Positions 1 through 5,258 of a stretch of 13,313 nt of DNA are shown here, piece after piece. Positions within the stretch are counted from its first letter, which is position 1. Each line of letters begins with the position of its first letter. Under the pieces are notes generated by a model. That model had not been told where the DNA came from, did no database searches, and saw only the letters and a list, made by a program, of their open reading frames with translations. The stretch covers positions 1 through 13,313 of the forward strand of contig JBNMHO010000020.1 of assembly GCA_050872785.1 (NCBI GenBank), in the 5' to 3' direction. A program made the position numbers and the translations under genes. Source of the stretch: UBA7862 sp050872785. Lineage in GTDB: Bacteria > Bacillota > Clostridia > Christensenellales > UBA1242.

Positions 1-21
1 CACGATTTTGAGATGTAAAAG

Positions 22-53
22 TTGACATCAATTTTGACATCAATTGACATCAA
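22..53 (+). repeat. Three direct copies of TTGACATCAA
   Basis: Exact copies of TTGACATCAA lie at 22-31, 34-43 and 44-53, with start-to-start steps of 12 and 10 bp, about one helical turn. The same word recurs in inverted orientation at 151-182, on the other side of a terminator hairpin. The helical spacing suggests a protein-binding array, but no binding protein can be named. The first six bases match a sigma-A -35 box, which may be coincidence. Confidence 0.7.
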
Positions 54-86
54 ATGTATCAGTTTTAGATAGTTTTAGTTAGAATT

Positions 87-124
87 AGACCGATAGGAAA
101 ATTTTGTTCTTATCGGTCTTTTTT
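87..124 (+). terminator. Intrinsic terminator, plus strand
   Basis: AGACCGATA (87-95) pairs with TATCGGTCT (111-119), and the stem can continue inward with GGAA/TTCT-type pairs. A run of six T follows at 119-124. The orientation implies a plus-strand transcript entering from left of the window. Confidence 0.7.
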
Positions 125-150
125 ATTGCAAATTTTTAAGTAAAAAATAT

Positions 151-182
151 TTGATGTCAAATTTTGATGCATTTGATGTCAA
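151..182 (-). repeat. Inverted copies of the TTGACATCAA repeat
   Basis: TTGATGTCAA, the reverse complement of the left-hand repeat, occurs exactly at 151-160 and 173-182. A decayed copy (TTGATGCATT) starts at 164. The result is a roughly mirror-symmetric three-plus-three arrangement around the terminator at 87-124. Confidence 0.65.
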
Positions 183-289
183 AATTTAGAGTGAAATTTT
201 TGATTTTAAAGCACATAAATTTGTTAAGATTAAAATTTTGTTAAAGTCCTGAAATGCCCGAAATTACTGGGTTTTAGCCACTTTTTAGA

Positions 290-317
290 TAAAAAAATGA
301 GAGCGAATTTCGCTCTC
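290..317 (-). terminator. Terminator of the tRNA transcription unit
   Basis: On the minus strand GAGAGCG (317-311) pairs with CGCTCTC (305-299) around a 5-nt loop, followed by seven T (297-291). It begins six bases after the CCA end of tRNA-Ile. It therefore closes the tRNA unit, and no 23S gene can be co-transcribed downstream. Confidence 0.85.
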
Positions 318-322
318 AAATT

Positions 323-399
323 TGGTAGGATTGAGTGGACTCGAACCACCGACCCCCACCTTATCAGGGTGGTGCTCTAACCAGCTGAGCTACAATCCT
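323..399 (-). tRNA. tRNA-Ile(GAT)
   Basis: A 77-nt cloverleaf read on the minus strand. The acceptor arms AGGATTG and CAATCCT pair fully, with discriminator A and an encoded CCA (325-323). The anticodon stem CCACC/GGTGG closes the loop CTGATAA with anticodon GAT, and the T arm GTCGG-TTCGAGT-CC has the normal form. It is the last gene of the unit that starts with tRNA-Ala. GAT tRNA-Ile and TGC tRNA-Ala usually sit between 16S and 23S in Bacillota, in the order Ile-Ala. Here the order is Ala-Ile and they stand outside an rRNA operon. Confidence 0.97.
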
Positions 400-459
400 A
401 TATGTTTGTTTTAACGACTTTAACAACTGTCGCGGACTTGCTACAAATCGGTCTTGCAC

Positions 460-500
460 GCCTTATCAGGGTGGTGCTCTAACCGGCTGAGCTACATTCC
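460..500 (-). pseudogene. Truncated tRNA-Ile-like 5' half, copy 1
   Basis: Read on the minus strand from 500, this matches the 5' half of tRNA-Ile: acceptor strand GGAATGT, a complete D arm (CTCA-GCCGGTTA-GAGC) and CCACC-CTGATAA, including the GAT anticodon. The homology then stops. The 3' anticodon strand is GGCGT instead of GGTGG, and no T arm, 3' acceptor strand or CCA follows. It cannot fold as a working tRNA. It shares GGAATG and GCCGG with copy 2 and not with the intact gene, so both copies come from a separate source tRNA or from each other. Confidence 0.8.
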
Positions 501-557
501 AATATTTGTATTCATTTATTTTATGTCGTTGAACACTTTTGCGACAGCACCACCCTG
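467..557. repeat. 12-bp inverted repeat carrying a tRNA-Ile segment
   Basis: CAGGGTGGTGCT at 467-478 belongs to tRNA-like copy 1. Its exact reverse complement AGCACCACCCTG lies at 546-557 with no tRNA around it. In the minus-strand precursor RNA the two can pair over 12 bp. The same word lies inside the intact tRNA-Ile (368-379 region), so alternative pairing with the functional tRNA is also possible. A small GGGC-GTTC-GCCC hairpin (557-568) abuts the left end of the second arm. Confidence 0.7.
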
Positions 558-606
558 GGCGTTCGCCCATAAGTGTAAGCATTTTGAATGAACTCTTGCG
601 TTGGCT

Positions 607-646
607 CGGCATCATGATGGTGCTCTAACCGGCTGAGCTACATTCC
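607..646 (-). pseudogene. Truncated tRNA-Ile-like 5' half, copy 2
   Basis: Read from 646 on the minus strand, it shares the first 29 bases with copy 1 (GGAATGTAGCTCAGCC, then GGTTAGAGCACCA). It diverges at the anticodon stem (CCATC-ATGATGC-CGAGC), although T33 and a GAT at the anticodon position remain by alignment. No T arm, 3' acceptor strand or CCA follows. It lies 146 bp from copy 1, and both are inside the tRNA-Ala to tRNA-Ile transcript. Confidence 0.75.
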
Positions 647-669
647 AATATAATTTTTGCCCATAGGGA

Positions 670-720
670 GAATGTGATATTTAAGGAAATAAAGGAGATA
701 TTTTTATGAACATCACATTC
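670..720. repeat. Inverted repeat around a Shine-Dalgarno/ATG
   Basis: GAATGTGAT (670-678) and ATCACATTC (712-720) are exact inverted repeats just downstream of tRNA-Ala. In the tRNA precursor they could form a spacer hairpin. On the plus strand the loop holds AAAGGAG (692-698) eight bases before an ATG (706) that opens only an 11-codon frame ending in three Trp codons, an Arg codon and TAG at 739-741, inside the tRNA-Ala antisense strand. Confidence 0.5.
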
Positions 721-729
721 GAAGTCTGG

Positions 730-806
730 TGGTGGAGATAGTCGGACTCGAACCGACGACCTTCTGCGTGCAAGGCAGACGCTCTAGCCAACTGAGCTAT
801 ACCCCC
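730..806 (-). tRNA. tRNA-Ala(TGC)
   Basis: A 77-nt cloverleaf on the minus strand. Acceptor GGGGGTA pairs with TATCTCC using two G-T wobbles, followed by A and an encoded CCA (732-730). The D arm is CTCA-GTTGGCTA-GAGC, the anticodon loop CTTGCAC carries TGC, and the T arm has GGTTCGAGTCC form. It is the first gene of the tRNA unit, about five bases after the predicted transcription start. Confidence 0.97.
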
Positions 807-817
807 AAAACACCAAT

Positions 818-846
818 ATAATACCAAAGTCTTAATCTTTTGTCAA
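818..846 (-). promoter_or_regulatory. Sigma-A promoter of the tRNA unit
   Basis: On the minus strand TTGACA (846-841), a 17-bp spacer and TATTAT (823-818) make a near-consensus promoter. Start of transcription is expected near 811, just before tRNA-Ala. Confidence 0.85.
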
Positions 847-876
847 TGAGAATTTCAAAATTTTTTTTAGAAATTT

Positions 877-1110
877 TTATTTTTTTATATTTAACTCATT
901 TTCAATCAGAATTTTATACTTCTTTTGGTCGCCGAAATCTAAGATATTATCTGCATAACTCGCAATAAATGCATTTTCAATAACATCCTTTACATACACA
1001 TTTATGTCACTTAAATTTCTCAAGTATATTTTCTTTATTTGTTTATTGCCATGCCCGTAGCCATATTTGTGATTTAAAACATATTCTTCACTATTCTGAT
1101 TTTTATTCAT
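877..1110 (-). CDS. Hypothetical small protein (77 aa)
   Basis: Unrecognised, with no signal peptide or membrane segment. The protein is basic, with a Tyr/Gly/His-rich stretch near the N-terminus (HKYGYGHGNKQ) followed by a predicted alpha/beta region with IYLRNLSDI and VKDVIENAF. I chose the ATG at 1110 because GGAG lies eight bases upstream; the ATG at 1116 would be only two bases from it and would add two residues. It follows the 47-aa ORF at 1146-1289 by 35 bp on the same strand, so the two probably share the promoter at 1340-1368. It is divergent from the XRE regulator at 1457, a layout common in phage-derived or toxin-antitoxin-like modules. No function is assigned. Confidence 0.6.
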   Translation of the reverse strand: MNKNQNSEEYVLNHKYGYGHGNKQIKKIYLRNLSDINVYVKDVIENAFIASYADNILDFGDQKKYKILIENELNIKK

Positions 1111-1145
1111 ATTCATTTCTCCATATTTTTTGATTATTAAAGTTG

Positions 1146-1289
1146 TTATATAGATTTAACAACTTTTATTTTTGCATTTTTATCATTTGAAAATTTAATA
1201 AACAATTCTTTCCCATTTGTTTTGACCTTATTTGTTGTTTCTGAAATAAAATAGGCAAATAAGATTTCAATAATATCTCTTTCGCTCAT
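1146..1289 (-). CDS. Hypothetical small protein (47 aa)
   Basis: A short ORF read on the minus strand from an ATG at 1289 to TAA at 1146-1148. A strong ribosome binding site (AAAGGAG) lies nine bases upstream. The product begins MSERDIIEILFAYFISE and ends KIKVVKSI: an acidic amphipathic N-terminal helix, then a Lys-rich beta-like C-terminal half. It has no membrane segment and no recognised domain. The good ribosome binding site, the promoter at 1340-1368 and the next ORF in the same direction support a real gene. It faces away from the XRE regulator and may be repressed by it; that is inference from layout only. Confidence 0.6.
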   Translation of the reverse strand: MSERDIIEILFAYFISETTNKVKTNGKELFIKFSNDKNAKIKVVKSI

Positions 1290-1339
1290 TTTAATGTTCT
1301 CCTTTTAAATTTTAGTCTTTGCAAGATTAAAACATAAAT

Positions 1340-1368
1340 ATTATACCTATCAACTATCTGTAATACAA
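1340..1368 (-). promoter_or_regulatory. Promoter of the small-ORF pair with candidate operator
   Basis: On the minus strand TTGTAT (1368-1363), a 17-bp spacer and TATAAT (1345-1340). The spacer contains two GATAG words separated by TT (CTATC-AA-CTATC on the plus strand, 1347-1358). Repeated words between -35 and -10, next to a divergent XRE gene, suit a repressor operator. That role is inferred. Confidence 0.6.
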
Positions 1369-1456
1369 GATTTTAAGGGTGTAATTTGAGAGAATATACA
1401 GAGAAATGAGAGTTTTGTTGTTGAACGATGTCGAACTCTCACTTGGGGAGAACAAA

Positions 1457-1885
1457 ATGAATGATTTTCAAGAGAGATTACAAGAATTATTGATTGAAAA
1501 TGAATTGAGTAGATTACAACTGTCCAAGAAAATTGGAATTTCTTTTGAAACTCTTAACGGATATTTTAATAAGAACTTTTATCCTGAACTTTCTGTTGCT
1601 ATAAAAATTGCAAATTATTTTGCCTGCTCTTTGCAATATTTAATGGGTTTGACAGACGAATACAAATGTTATGATAAAAATGAGTTATCATTTATTGATA
1701 CTCTTCAAAATTTAATGAAAGAAAATCATATATCCATTGAAAAACTTATGAAATCTTTAAATATGAGTGAAGCCAATTACTATAGGTGGAAGAAAAACGA
1801 CAACAAACCAGCAATGCAGTCATTGATTGCTATTGCCAAATATTTTGATGTTACTATTGATTATTTGGTCGGGAAAACAAAATAA
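1457..1885 (+). CDS. XRE-family regulator with two HTH domains
   Basis: A 142-aa protein made of two successive Cro/CI-type helix-turn-helix domains, at about residues 4-66 and 78-138. Each ends in the motif typical of small Firmicute XRE repressors (AIKIANYFACSLQYLMG and IAIAKYFDVTIDYLVG). There is no sensor, protease or membrane domain. The start at 1457 is chosen because GGGGAG lies six bases upstream; an in-frame ATG at 1406 would add 17 residues without a comparable site. A 7-bp inverted repeat (GAGAGTT...AACTCTC, about 1408-1440) lies just before the gene and could be an operator or a leader hairpin. The gene is divergent from two small ORFs and probably represses them. The family call is secure; the target is inferred. 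Confidence 0.9.
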   Translation: MNDFQERLQELLIENELSRLQLSKKIGISFETLNGYFNKNFYPELSVAIKIANYFACSLQYLMGLTDEYKCYDKNELSFIDTLQNLMKENHISIEKLMKSLNMSEANYYRWKKNDNKPAMQSLIAIAKYFDVTIDYLVGKTK

Positions 1886-1910
1886 TGAAGATTTGGAATA
1901 TTTATAACAC

Positions 1911-1938
1911 AAAAAGAACCCGTTATGGGTTCTTTTTT
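1911..1938. terminator. Bidirectional terminator between XRE gene and ypeB
   Basis: AAGAACCC (1914-1921) and GGGTTCTT (1927-1934) enclose a 5-nt loop. Runs of A on the left and T on the right let it work for the plus-strand regulator and for the minus-strand ypeB operon. Confidence 0.85.
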
Positions 1939-1963
1939 ACATTTTATCTTATATTTTTGTAAT

Positions 1964-3304
1964 TTACATAATCAAGTTGCCTTGGTCGGTTTGGACGACA
2001 CGGAGGACTCGGACTTGGTCACCAGTGTAGGCGTCTATATAGAGGTAGTATTGGTAGTCGTCAAAGGTTCCAGCGAATTCGTAAGCTAAGGTTTCGCCGA
2101 CATAGTCAAGTGGAATGACGCAAAGTTTTTGGGTATCCACTTTAAGTTCGGAACTGACAAGTTTTCGTGCTTCGGTTTTTGTGAGTTGTGCCACCATATC
2201 TTCCCTTTCGTGGTGGTTATAGGCATAACTTGACGCTTCCCAGCCAACTATTTTCATTGTGTCAAGGTCAACCTTAGCTTTGATAAGGTCTGGGTAAAGT
2301 ATCACTCCGTCATCAACTGGGGCAAGGTTTACGTAGGCTATTTCGTCACTTGACGCACTCCACACTGCTTGCATATCTTTAAGTCCCAATTTTTCTGCAA
2401 AGGTTTCTGCCACTTTTGCGTAGTCTTTTTCTTCTGACTTCCCTTCGTCAAGGGTTACACCGCTTGAACTTTCGTCAACATCGCCAGACACATTTGCACT
2501 CATTGTAAGAAGGAAACCACCACGCTTTGTAACTTGCACAAAATATTCCACATTGTCTTTTCTGACGACAAAGTCAAAGGTTTCAAAGGCACTGTTTGTT
2601 TCGCCAGCGAAGTTAAGTTCTGTCACTTCTCCAAAAATTTGGGTGACTTTTTGTTCACATTCGTCTTGGGTCAAGACTGTTTCTGGAAGTCCTTTTATTG
2701 TCTTTTGCTCGGTGGACTCGGAGAAAGGCCCATCATAAATTAGGCTTGGGAATTCGATTGTGTCTGCGGTGAAGGAAGAAAAGTTGTCTGAAAATCTTTT
2801 TTCGCCACCAAACACCATATTATCAGAAATTCTTGCTCCCGCCATAATGCGTTTTGACACTTCGTTCAGTTCGTCTTTAATTTGTTTTAGCCCAGTGTGA
2901 ATTTTGTTCATGTTTTTTAGGTCGCTGGACTCCATTCTGCCGTCTTTGTAGGTTATGAGCGATGTGCAGTAGCCGTTTAAGTGGTTCATAAACTTAGTTG
3001 TTTCTGCAAGGGTTTCAATTTCCACTGGAAGAAGGCTCAAATTGTCTTCGGCGTCACTGGTTTGTTGTTTGAGTTCCGACATAAGTTTTTGTTGCGATGT
3101 GGAGTCGTTGGTAATCATAAGTTTGCTTACACCCACTTCCATATTGTTAACATTGTTCACAAGGTCATAAAACGAACGTTGATACAAGTTTTCTAGGCTT
3201 GCAGACGTATCACCAAGTGCGGTTTTCGTTTGGACAAGATAAACGCTTAACACCATGACAACAACTGCCAAAAGTGAAACTGTAATAATAAATGCTTTTT
3301 TCAT
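1964..3304 (-). CDS. ypeB: Germination protein YpeB
   Basis: YpeB is a spore inner-membrane/cortex protein needed for SleB to localise and stay stable; SleB degrades cortex peptidoglycan at germination. The product (446 aa) has an N-terminal membrane anchor (about residues 2-24), a helical region to about 190, and a C-terminal PepSY-type region. The last repeat ends with a YYLYIDAYTGDQV segment and the protein with TDQGNLIM, both typical of YpeB. About 450 residues is the usual size. The ATG at 3304 is preferred because GGGGG lies five bases upstream; a GTG at 3310 would overlap that site. It follows sleB with a 9-bp gap, the classical sleB-ypeB pairing, and ends at the terminator at 1911-1938. 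Confidence 0.93.
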   Translation of the reverse strand: MKKAFIITVSLLAVVVMVLSVYLVQTKTALGDTSASLENLYQRSFYDLVNNVNNMEVGVSKLMITNDSTSQQKLMSELKQQTSDAEDNLSLLPVEIETLAETTKFMNHLNGYCTSLITYKDGRMESSDLKNMNKIHTGLKQIKDELNEVSKRIMAGARISDNMVFGGEKRFSDNFSSFTADTIEFPSLIYDGPFSESTEQKTIKGLPETVLTQDECEQKVTQIFGEVTELNFAGETNSAFETFDFVVRKDNVEYFVQVTKRGGFLLTMSANVSGDVDESSSGVTLDEGKSEEKDYAKVAETFAEKLGLKDMQAVWSASSDEIAYVNLAPVDDGVILYPDLIKAKVDLDTMKIVGWEASSYAYNHHEREDMVAQLTKTEARKLVSSELKVDTQKLCVIPLDYVGETLAYEFAGTFDDYQYYLYIDAYTGDQVRVLRVVQTDQGNLIM

Positions 3305-3313
3305 TTTCACCCC

Positions 3314-4003
3314 CTATCTTGCAAACACATGGTCACCTATTGTAACCACCACTTGCCTTGAATATATCCACTTGCTTGTGGTTTTTGCTGGGTTGTAATA
3401 GAACAGACACCCATAAGTTGGGTCCCAGCCGTTCATAGCGTCCCTTGCAGCGTTGTAAGCAGTCTGATTTGGCTCTAGGTTTATCTGTCCGTCACTCACC
3501 GCCGTAAAGGCATATGGCTGATAAATAACCCCCGCAAGCGTGTTTGGAAATTGCGAACTTTTAACTCGGTTTAGAATAACTGCCGCAACCGCCACCTGCC
3601 CCTGATAAGGCTCGCCACGTGCTTCTGCATAAACACATTTTGCAAGCAGATACAAATCACTTGAACTCTGCGAACTTGTGTTCTTTTTGGTTGAAGACGA
3701 AGACAAAGTAATGCCCAATGCCGCAGCGGTCTTTTTGCCTACAATGCCGTCTGCAACAAGTCCATTTTTCTTTTGAAATTTCTTTATGGCACTTATGCTC
3801 TTTGGCCCCAAAATTCCGTCAACTGCACCAGTGTAGTAGCCCCACTTTTTAAGGCGAGTTTGAATTTTCTTGTTTTCTGATGTGGTTGTTGCAACAGACA
3901 TAATCTCATTTTCCTTTGGCACAAGCACAAAGTTAACAACCGCCAGCGACACCGCCACCGTCAAGCACAAGCAAGTCATAAGTACAATCAAAAACCTTTT
4001 CAT
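3314..4003 (-). CDS. sleB: Spore cortex-lytic enzyme SleB
   Basis: SleB is a lytic transglycosylase acting on muramic-delta-lactam cortex peptidoglycan during spore germination. The 229-aa product has a signal/anchor (about residues 1-28), a PG_binding_1 domain (about 44-97, containing GAVDGILGPKSISAI), a Ser-rich linker (101-115) and a Hydrolase_2 catalytic domain (about 117-229). Glu127 in YAEARGEPYQGQVAV is the expected catalytic acid. The family features VILNRV, AFTAVSDGQ and GCLFYYNP are present, so it looks active. The ATG at 4003 directly follows the TAA of spoIIR, with GGAGG overlapping the end of that gene, implying translational coupling. Confidence 0.95.
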   Translation of the reverse strand: MKRFLIVLMTCLCLTVAVSLAVVNFVLVPKENEIMSVATTTSENKKIQTRLKKWGYYTGAVDGILGPKSISAIKKFQKKNGLVADGIVGKKTAAALGITLSSSSTKKNTSSQSSSDLYLLAKCVYAEARGEPYQGQVAVAAVILNRVKSSQFPNTLAGVIYQPYAFTAVSDGQINLEPNQTAYNAARDAMNGWDPTYGCLFYYNPAKTTSKWIYSRQVVVTIGDHVFAR

Positions 4004-4519
4004 TTATCCTCCAAAAAACTTTTTTACTGTTTCAAGGATTCGGCTTCTGAGCAAAACGTTTTCTTCCAAAAAGCAGAGAGGTGGATAAACCACACACCAC
4101 CAGTTGTCGCCCTTCCCTTCACCCAAAGTGATAACAAGCGAGTCATAAATTCCGCTTTCTAGGGTGAAATTGTCATATGCCCTTGTTGGAATGTACTCTC
4201 GCCCAACATTTGCCGAACTCTTGTAGTCAAGGTTATTGTGTGCAACAATTTCGTCTGCTATTCCACAAATTTCAGATAAATTTTCTTTAAGCACCCGCTC
4301 GAACTCACTTTTTGTTGTGCAACTTTCAATTTGTGGAGCAAGAAACTCCACAATTCTGTCCTTAATTTCATACTTAATGTCTTGGTCGCCCGATTGATTG
4401 CTATTTGCAATGATATGTATCCTTAAATATTCTTCGTGATAGTTTTCCTTGGTCATTGCCACCACCGCAACAACTCCCAAAACAACTATACACCCCAAAA
4501 TTGCCAAAATCTTCTTCAC
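4004..4519 (-). CDS. spoIIR: Stage II sporulation protein R (SpoIIR)
   Basis: SpoIIR is made in the forespore under sigma-F and exported, where it triggers SpoIIGA to process pro-sigma-E in the mother cell. This 171-aa product has an N-terminal membrane/signal segment (about residues 2-22) and the diagnostic YLRIHIIANSNQSGDQDIK motif. The C-terminal part has GREYIPTRAYDNF...LGEGKGDNWWCVVYPPLCF, also typical of the family. It is shorter than the Bacillus protein, as in many Clostridia. I chose GTG at 4519 because GGAGG lies six bases upstream; the upstream in-frame TTG codons (4537, 4534) lack such a site. It heads a tight operon with sleB and ypeB, which is unusual because those two are normally late forespore (sigma-G) genes. 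Confidence 0.92.
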   Translation of the reverse strand: MKKILAILGCIVVLGVVAVVAMTKENYHEEYLRIHIIANSNQSGDQDIKYEIKDRIVEFLAPQIESCTTKSEFERVLKENLSEICGIADEIVAHNNLDYKSSANVGREYIPTRAYDNFTLESGIYDSLVITLGEGKGDNWWCVVYPPLCFLEENVLLRSRILETVKKFFGG

Positions 4520-4576
4520 CTTTCCCCTCCGCAACAATTATTGCCAGCCCTAACACTTCTAAACGGGGAAATTTTC

Positions 4577-4607
4577 CCCTTTCCCCACGAAAAATGAAAG
4601 AAAATGC
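4577..4607 (-). promoter_or_regulatory. Possible forespore (sigma-F/G-like) promoter of spoIIR
   Basis: On the minus strand GCATT (4607-4603), a 16-bp spacer and GGGGAAAGGG (4586-4577) partly resemble a sigma-F site (GYWTA-16-GGNRANANT), but the final T is missing. A second GGGGAAAATT overlaps just downstream (4579-4570), within a GGGGAAA/TTTCCCC palindrome. No sigma-A promoter is evident here. This is a weak match. Confidence 0.3.
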
Positions 4608-4609
4608 AT

Positions 4610-4638
4610 AAAAAATCCACACCCGAGAAAGTGTGGAT
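4610..4638 (-). terminator. Terminator of rplI
   Basis: On the minus strand ATCCACAC (4638-4631) pairs with GTGTGGAT (4622-4615), followed by TTTTTT. It lies 15 bp after the rplI stop and separates rplI from the spore operon. Confidence 0.85.
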
Positions 4639-4652
4639 AATATATTATAATT

Positions 4653-5090
4653 CTATCTGACCACAAGATTAAAGTGGGCGGTTATTCCGCTGAAGAGTTT
4701 GACTTCCACTTTGTATGAGCCTGTGGCTTTTATGTTGCTTTCAAGCACAATTTGGCGTTTGTCAATGTCGATGTTTGCTTCACGAAGAGTATCTGCAATT
4801 TCCTTTGCCGTAATTGCCCCGAACATTTTGCCATTTTCGCCAACTTTTGCGTTTATGGTGAAAGTTCTGCCTTTTAGCATATTTGCTTTATTTTGGGCGT
4901 CTTGTTTTTGAAGCATAATATTTCTTTCGGCACTTGCTTCTTGGCTTGCCTTTTCGCACATAACTGCCTTATCCGCTGGTTTTGCCAAATTTTTCTTTAT
5001 CAAAAAGTTTTTTGCGTAGCCGTCACTGGTTTCAATGATGTCACCCTTTTTCCCACTGCCCTTAACGTCTTGAAGAAGCAAAACTTTCAT
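4653..5090 (-). CDS. rplI: 50S ribosomal protein L9
   Basis: L9 binds 23S rRNA at the base of the L1 stalk and helps maintain reading frame. The 145-aa product opens with the canonical MKVLLLQDVKGSGKKGDIIETSDGYAKNFL N-domain pattern (starting MKVLLLQDVKG), followed by the Lys/Ala-rich connecting helix (about 45-75) and a C-terminal domain with GKMFGAITAKEIA. Length is normal for the family. The ATG at 5090 is certain from the conserved N-terminus and AAAGGAG seven bases upstream, although the frame stays open further. Promoter 5113-5141 and terminator 4610-4638 make it a single-gene unit, not joined to rpsF, ssb, rpsR or dnaB in this window. Confidence 0.98.
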   Translation of the reverse strand: MKVLLLQDVKGSGKKGDIIETSDGYAKNFLIKKNLAKPADKAVMCEKASQEASAERNIMLQKQDAQNKANMLKGRTFTINAKVGENGKMFGAITAKEIADTLREANIDIDKRQIVLESNIKATGSYKVEVKLFSGITAHFNLVVR

Positions 5091-5112
5091 AACATTCTCC
5101 TTTAATGCTTGT

Positions 5113-5141
5113 AATGTAGCACAAAAAGTGGTTTTCGTCAA
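5113..5141 (-). promoter_or_regulatory. Sigma-A promoter of rplI
   Basis: On the minus strand TTGACG (5141-5136), a 17-bp spacer and TACATT (5118-5113), 23 bp before the rplI start codon. Confidence 0.75.
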
Positions 5142-5199
5142 ATATTTTAACAAAAAATGTTTAAAACTGTCCACTTTTTGCCCACAAAAGCACAAAAAT

Positions 5200-5208
5200 T
5201 GTGGATAA
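5200..5208 (-). promoter_or_regulatory. Perfect DnaA-box sequence
   Basis: TTATCCACA on the minus strand matches the strict DnaA box, in the divergent region between rplI and the DUF1540-like gene. A second exact copy is at 4632-4640 (inside the rplI terminator stem) and a third at 10375-10383 in a coding region. Binding is not shown by sequence alone. Confidence 0.35.
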
Positions 5209-5258
5209 AATGGTTTTAAAAAGATAATTTGAGGCAATAATGCGTGGCGAGGTGAAAA

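Larger units (their letters stand above)
1..322. other. Gene-free left end with repeats and two terminators
   Basis: No coding region can be supported here. A short reading frame is open from base 1 and stops at 16-18, so a plus-strand gene might end here from outside the window, but this is too short to call. The stretch holds two groups of a 10-bp repeat (22-53 and 151-182), a plus-strand terminator (87-124) and the terminator of the tRNA unit (290-317). Nothing recognisable lies at 183-289. Confidence 0.6.

Noticed and set aside
22..182. CRISPR array
   Set aside because: Repeat units are 10 bp with almost no spacers and switch orientation; nothing matches a CRISPR repeat-spacer layout and no cas genes are present.
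5091..5237. N-terminal extension of L9 by 49 residues
   Set aside because: The L9 N-terminus is strictly conserved at MKVLLLQDVKG and has its own ribosome binding site. The extension covers the promoter.
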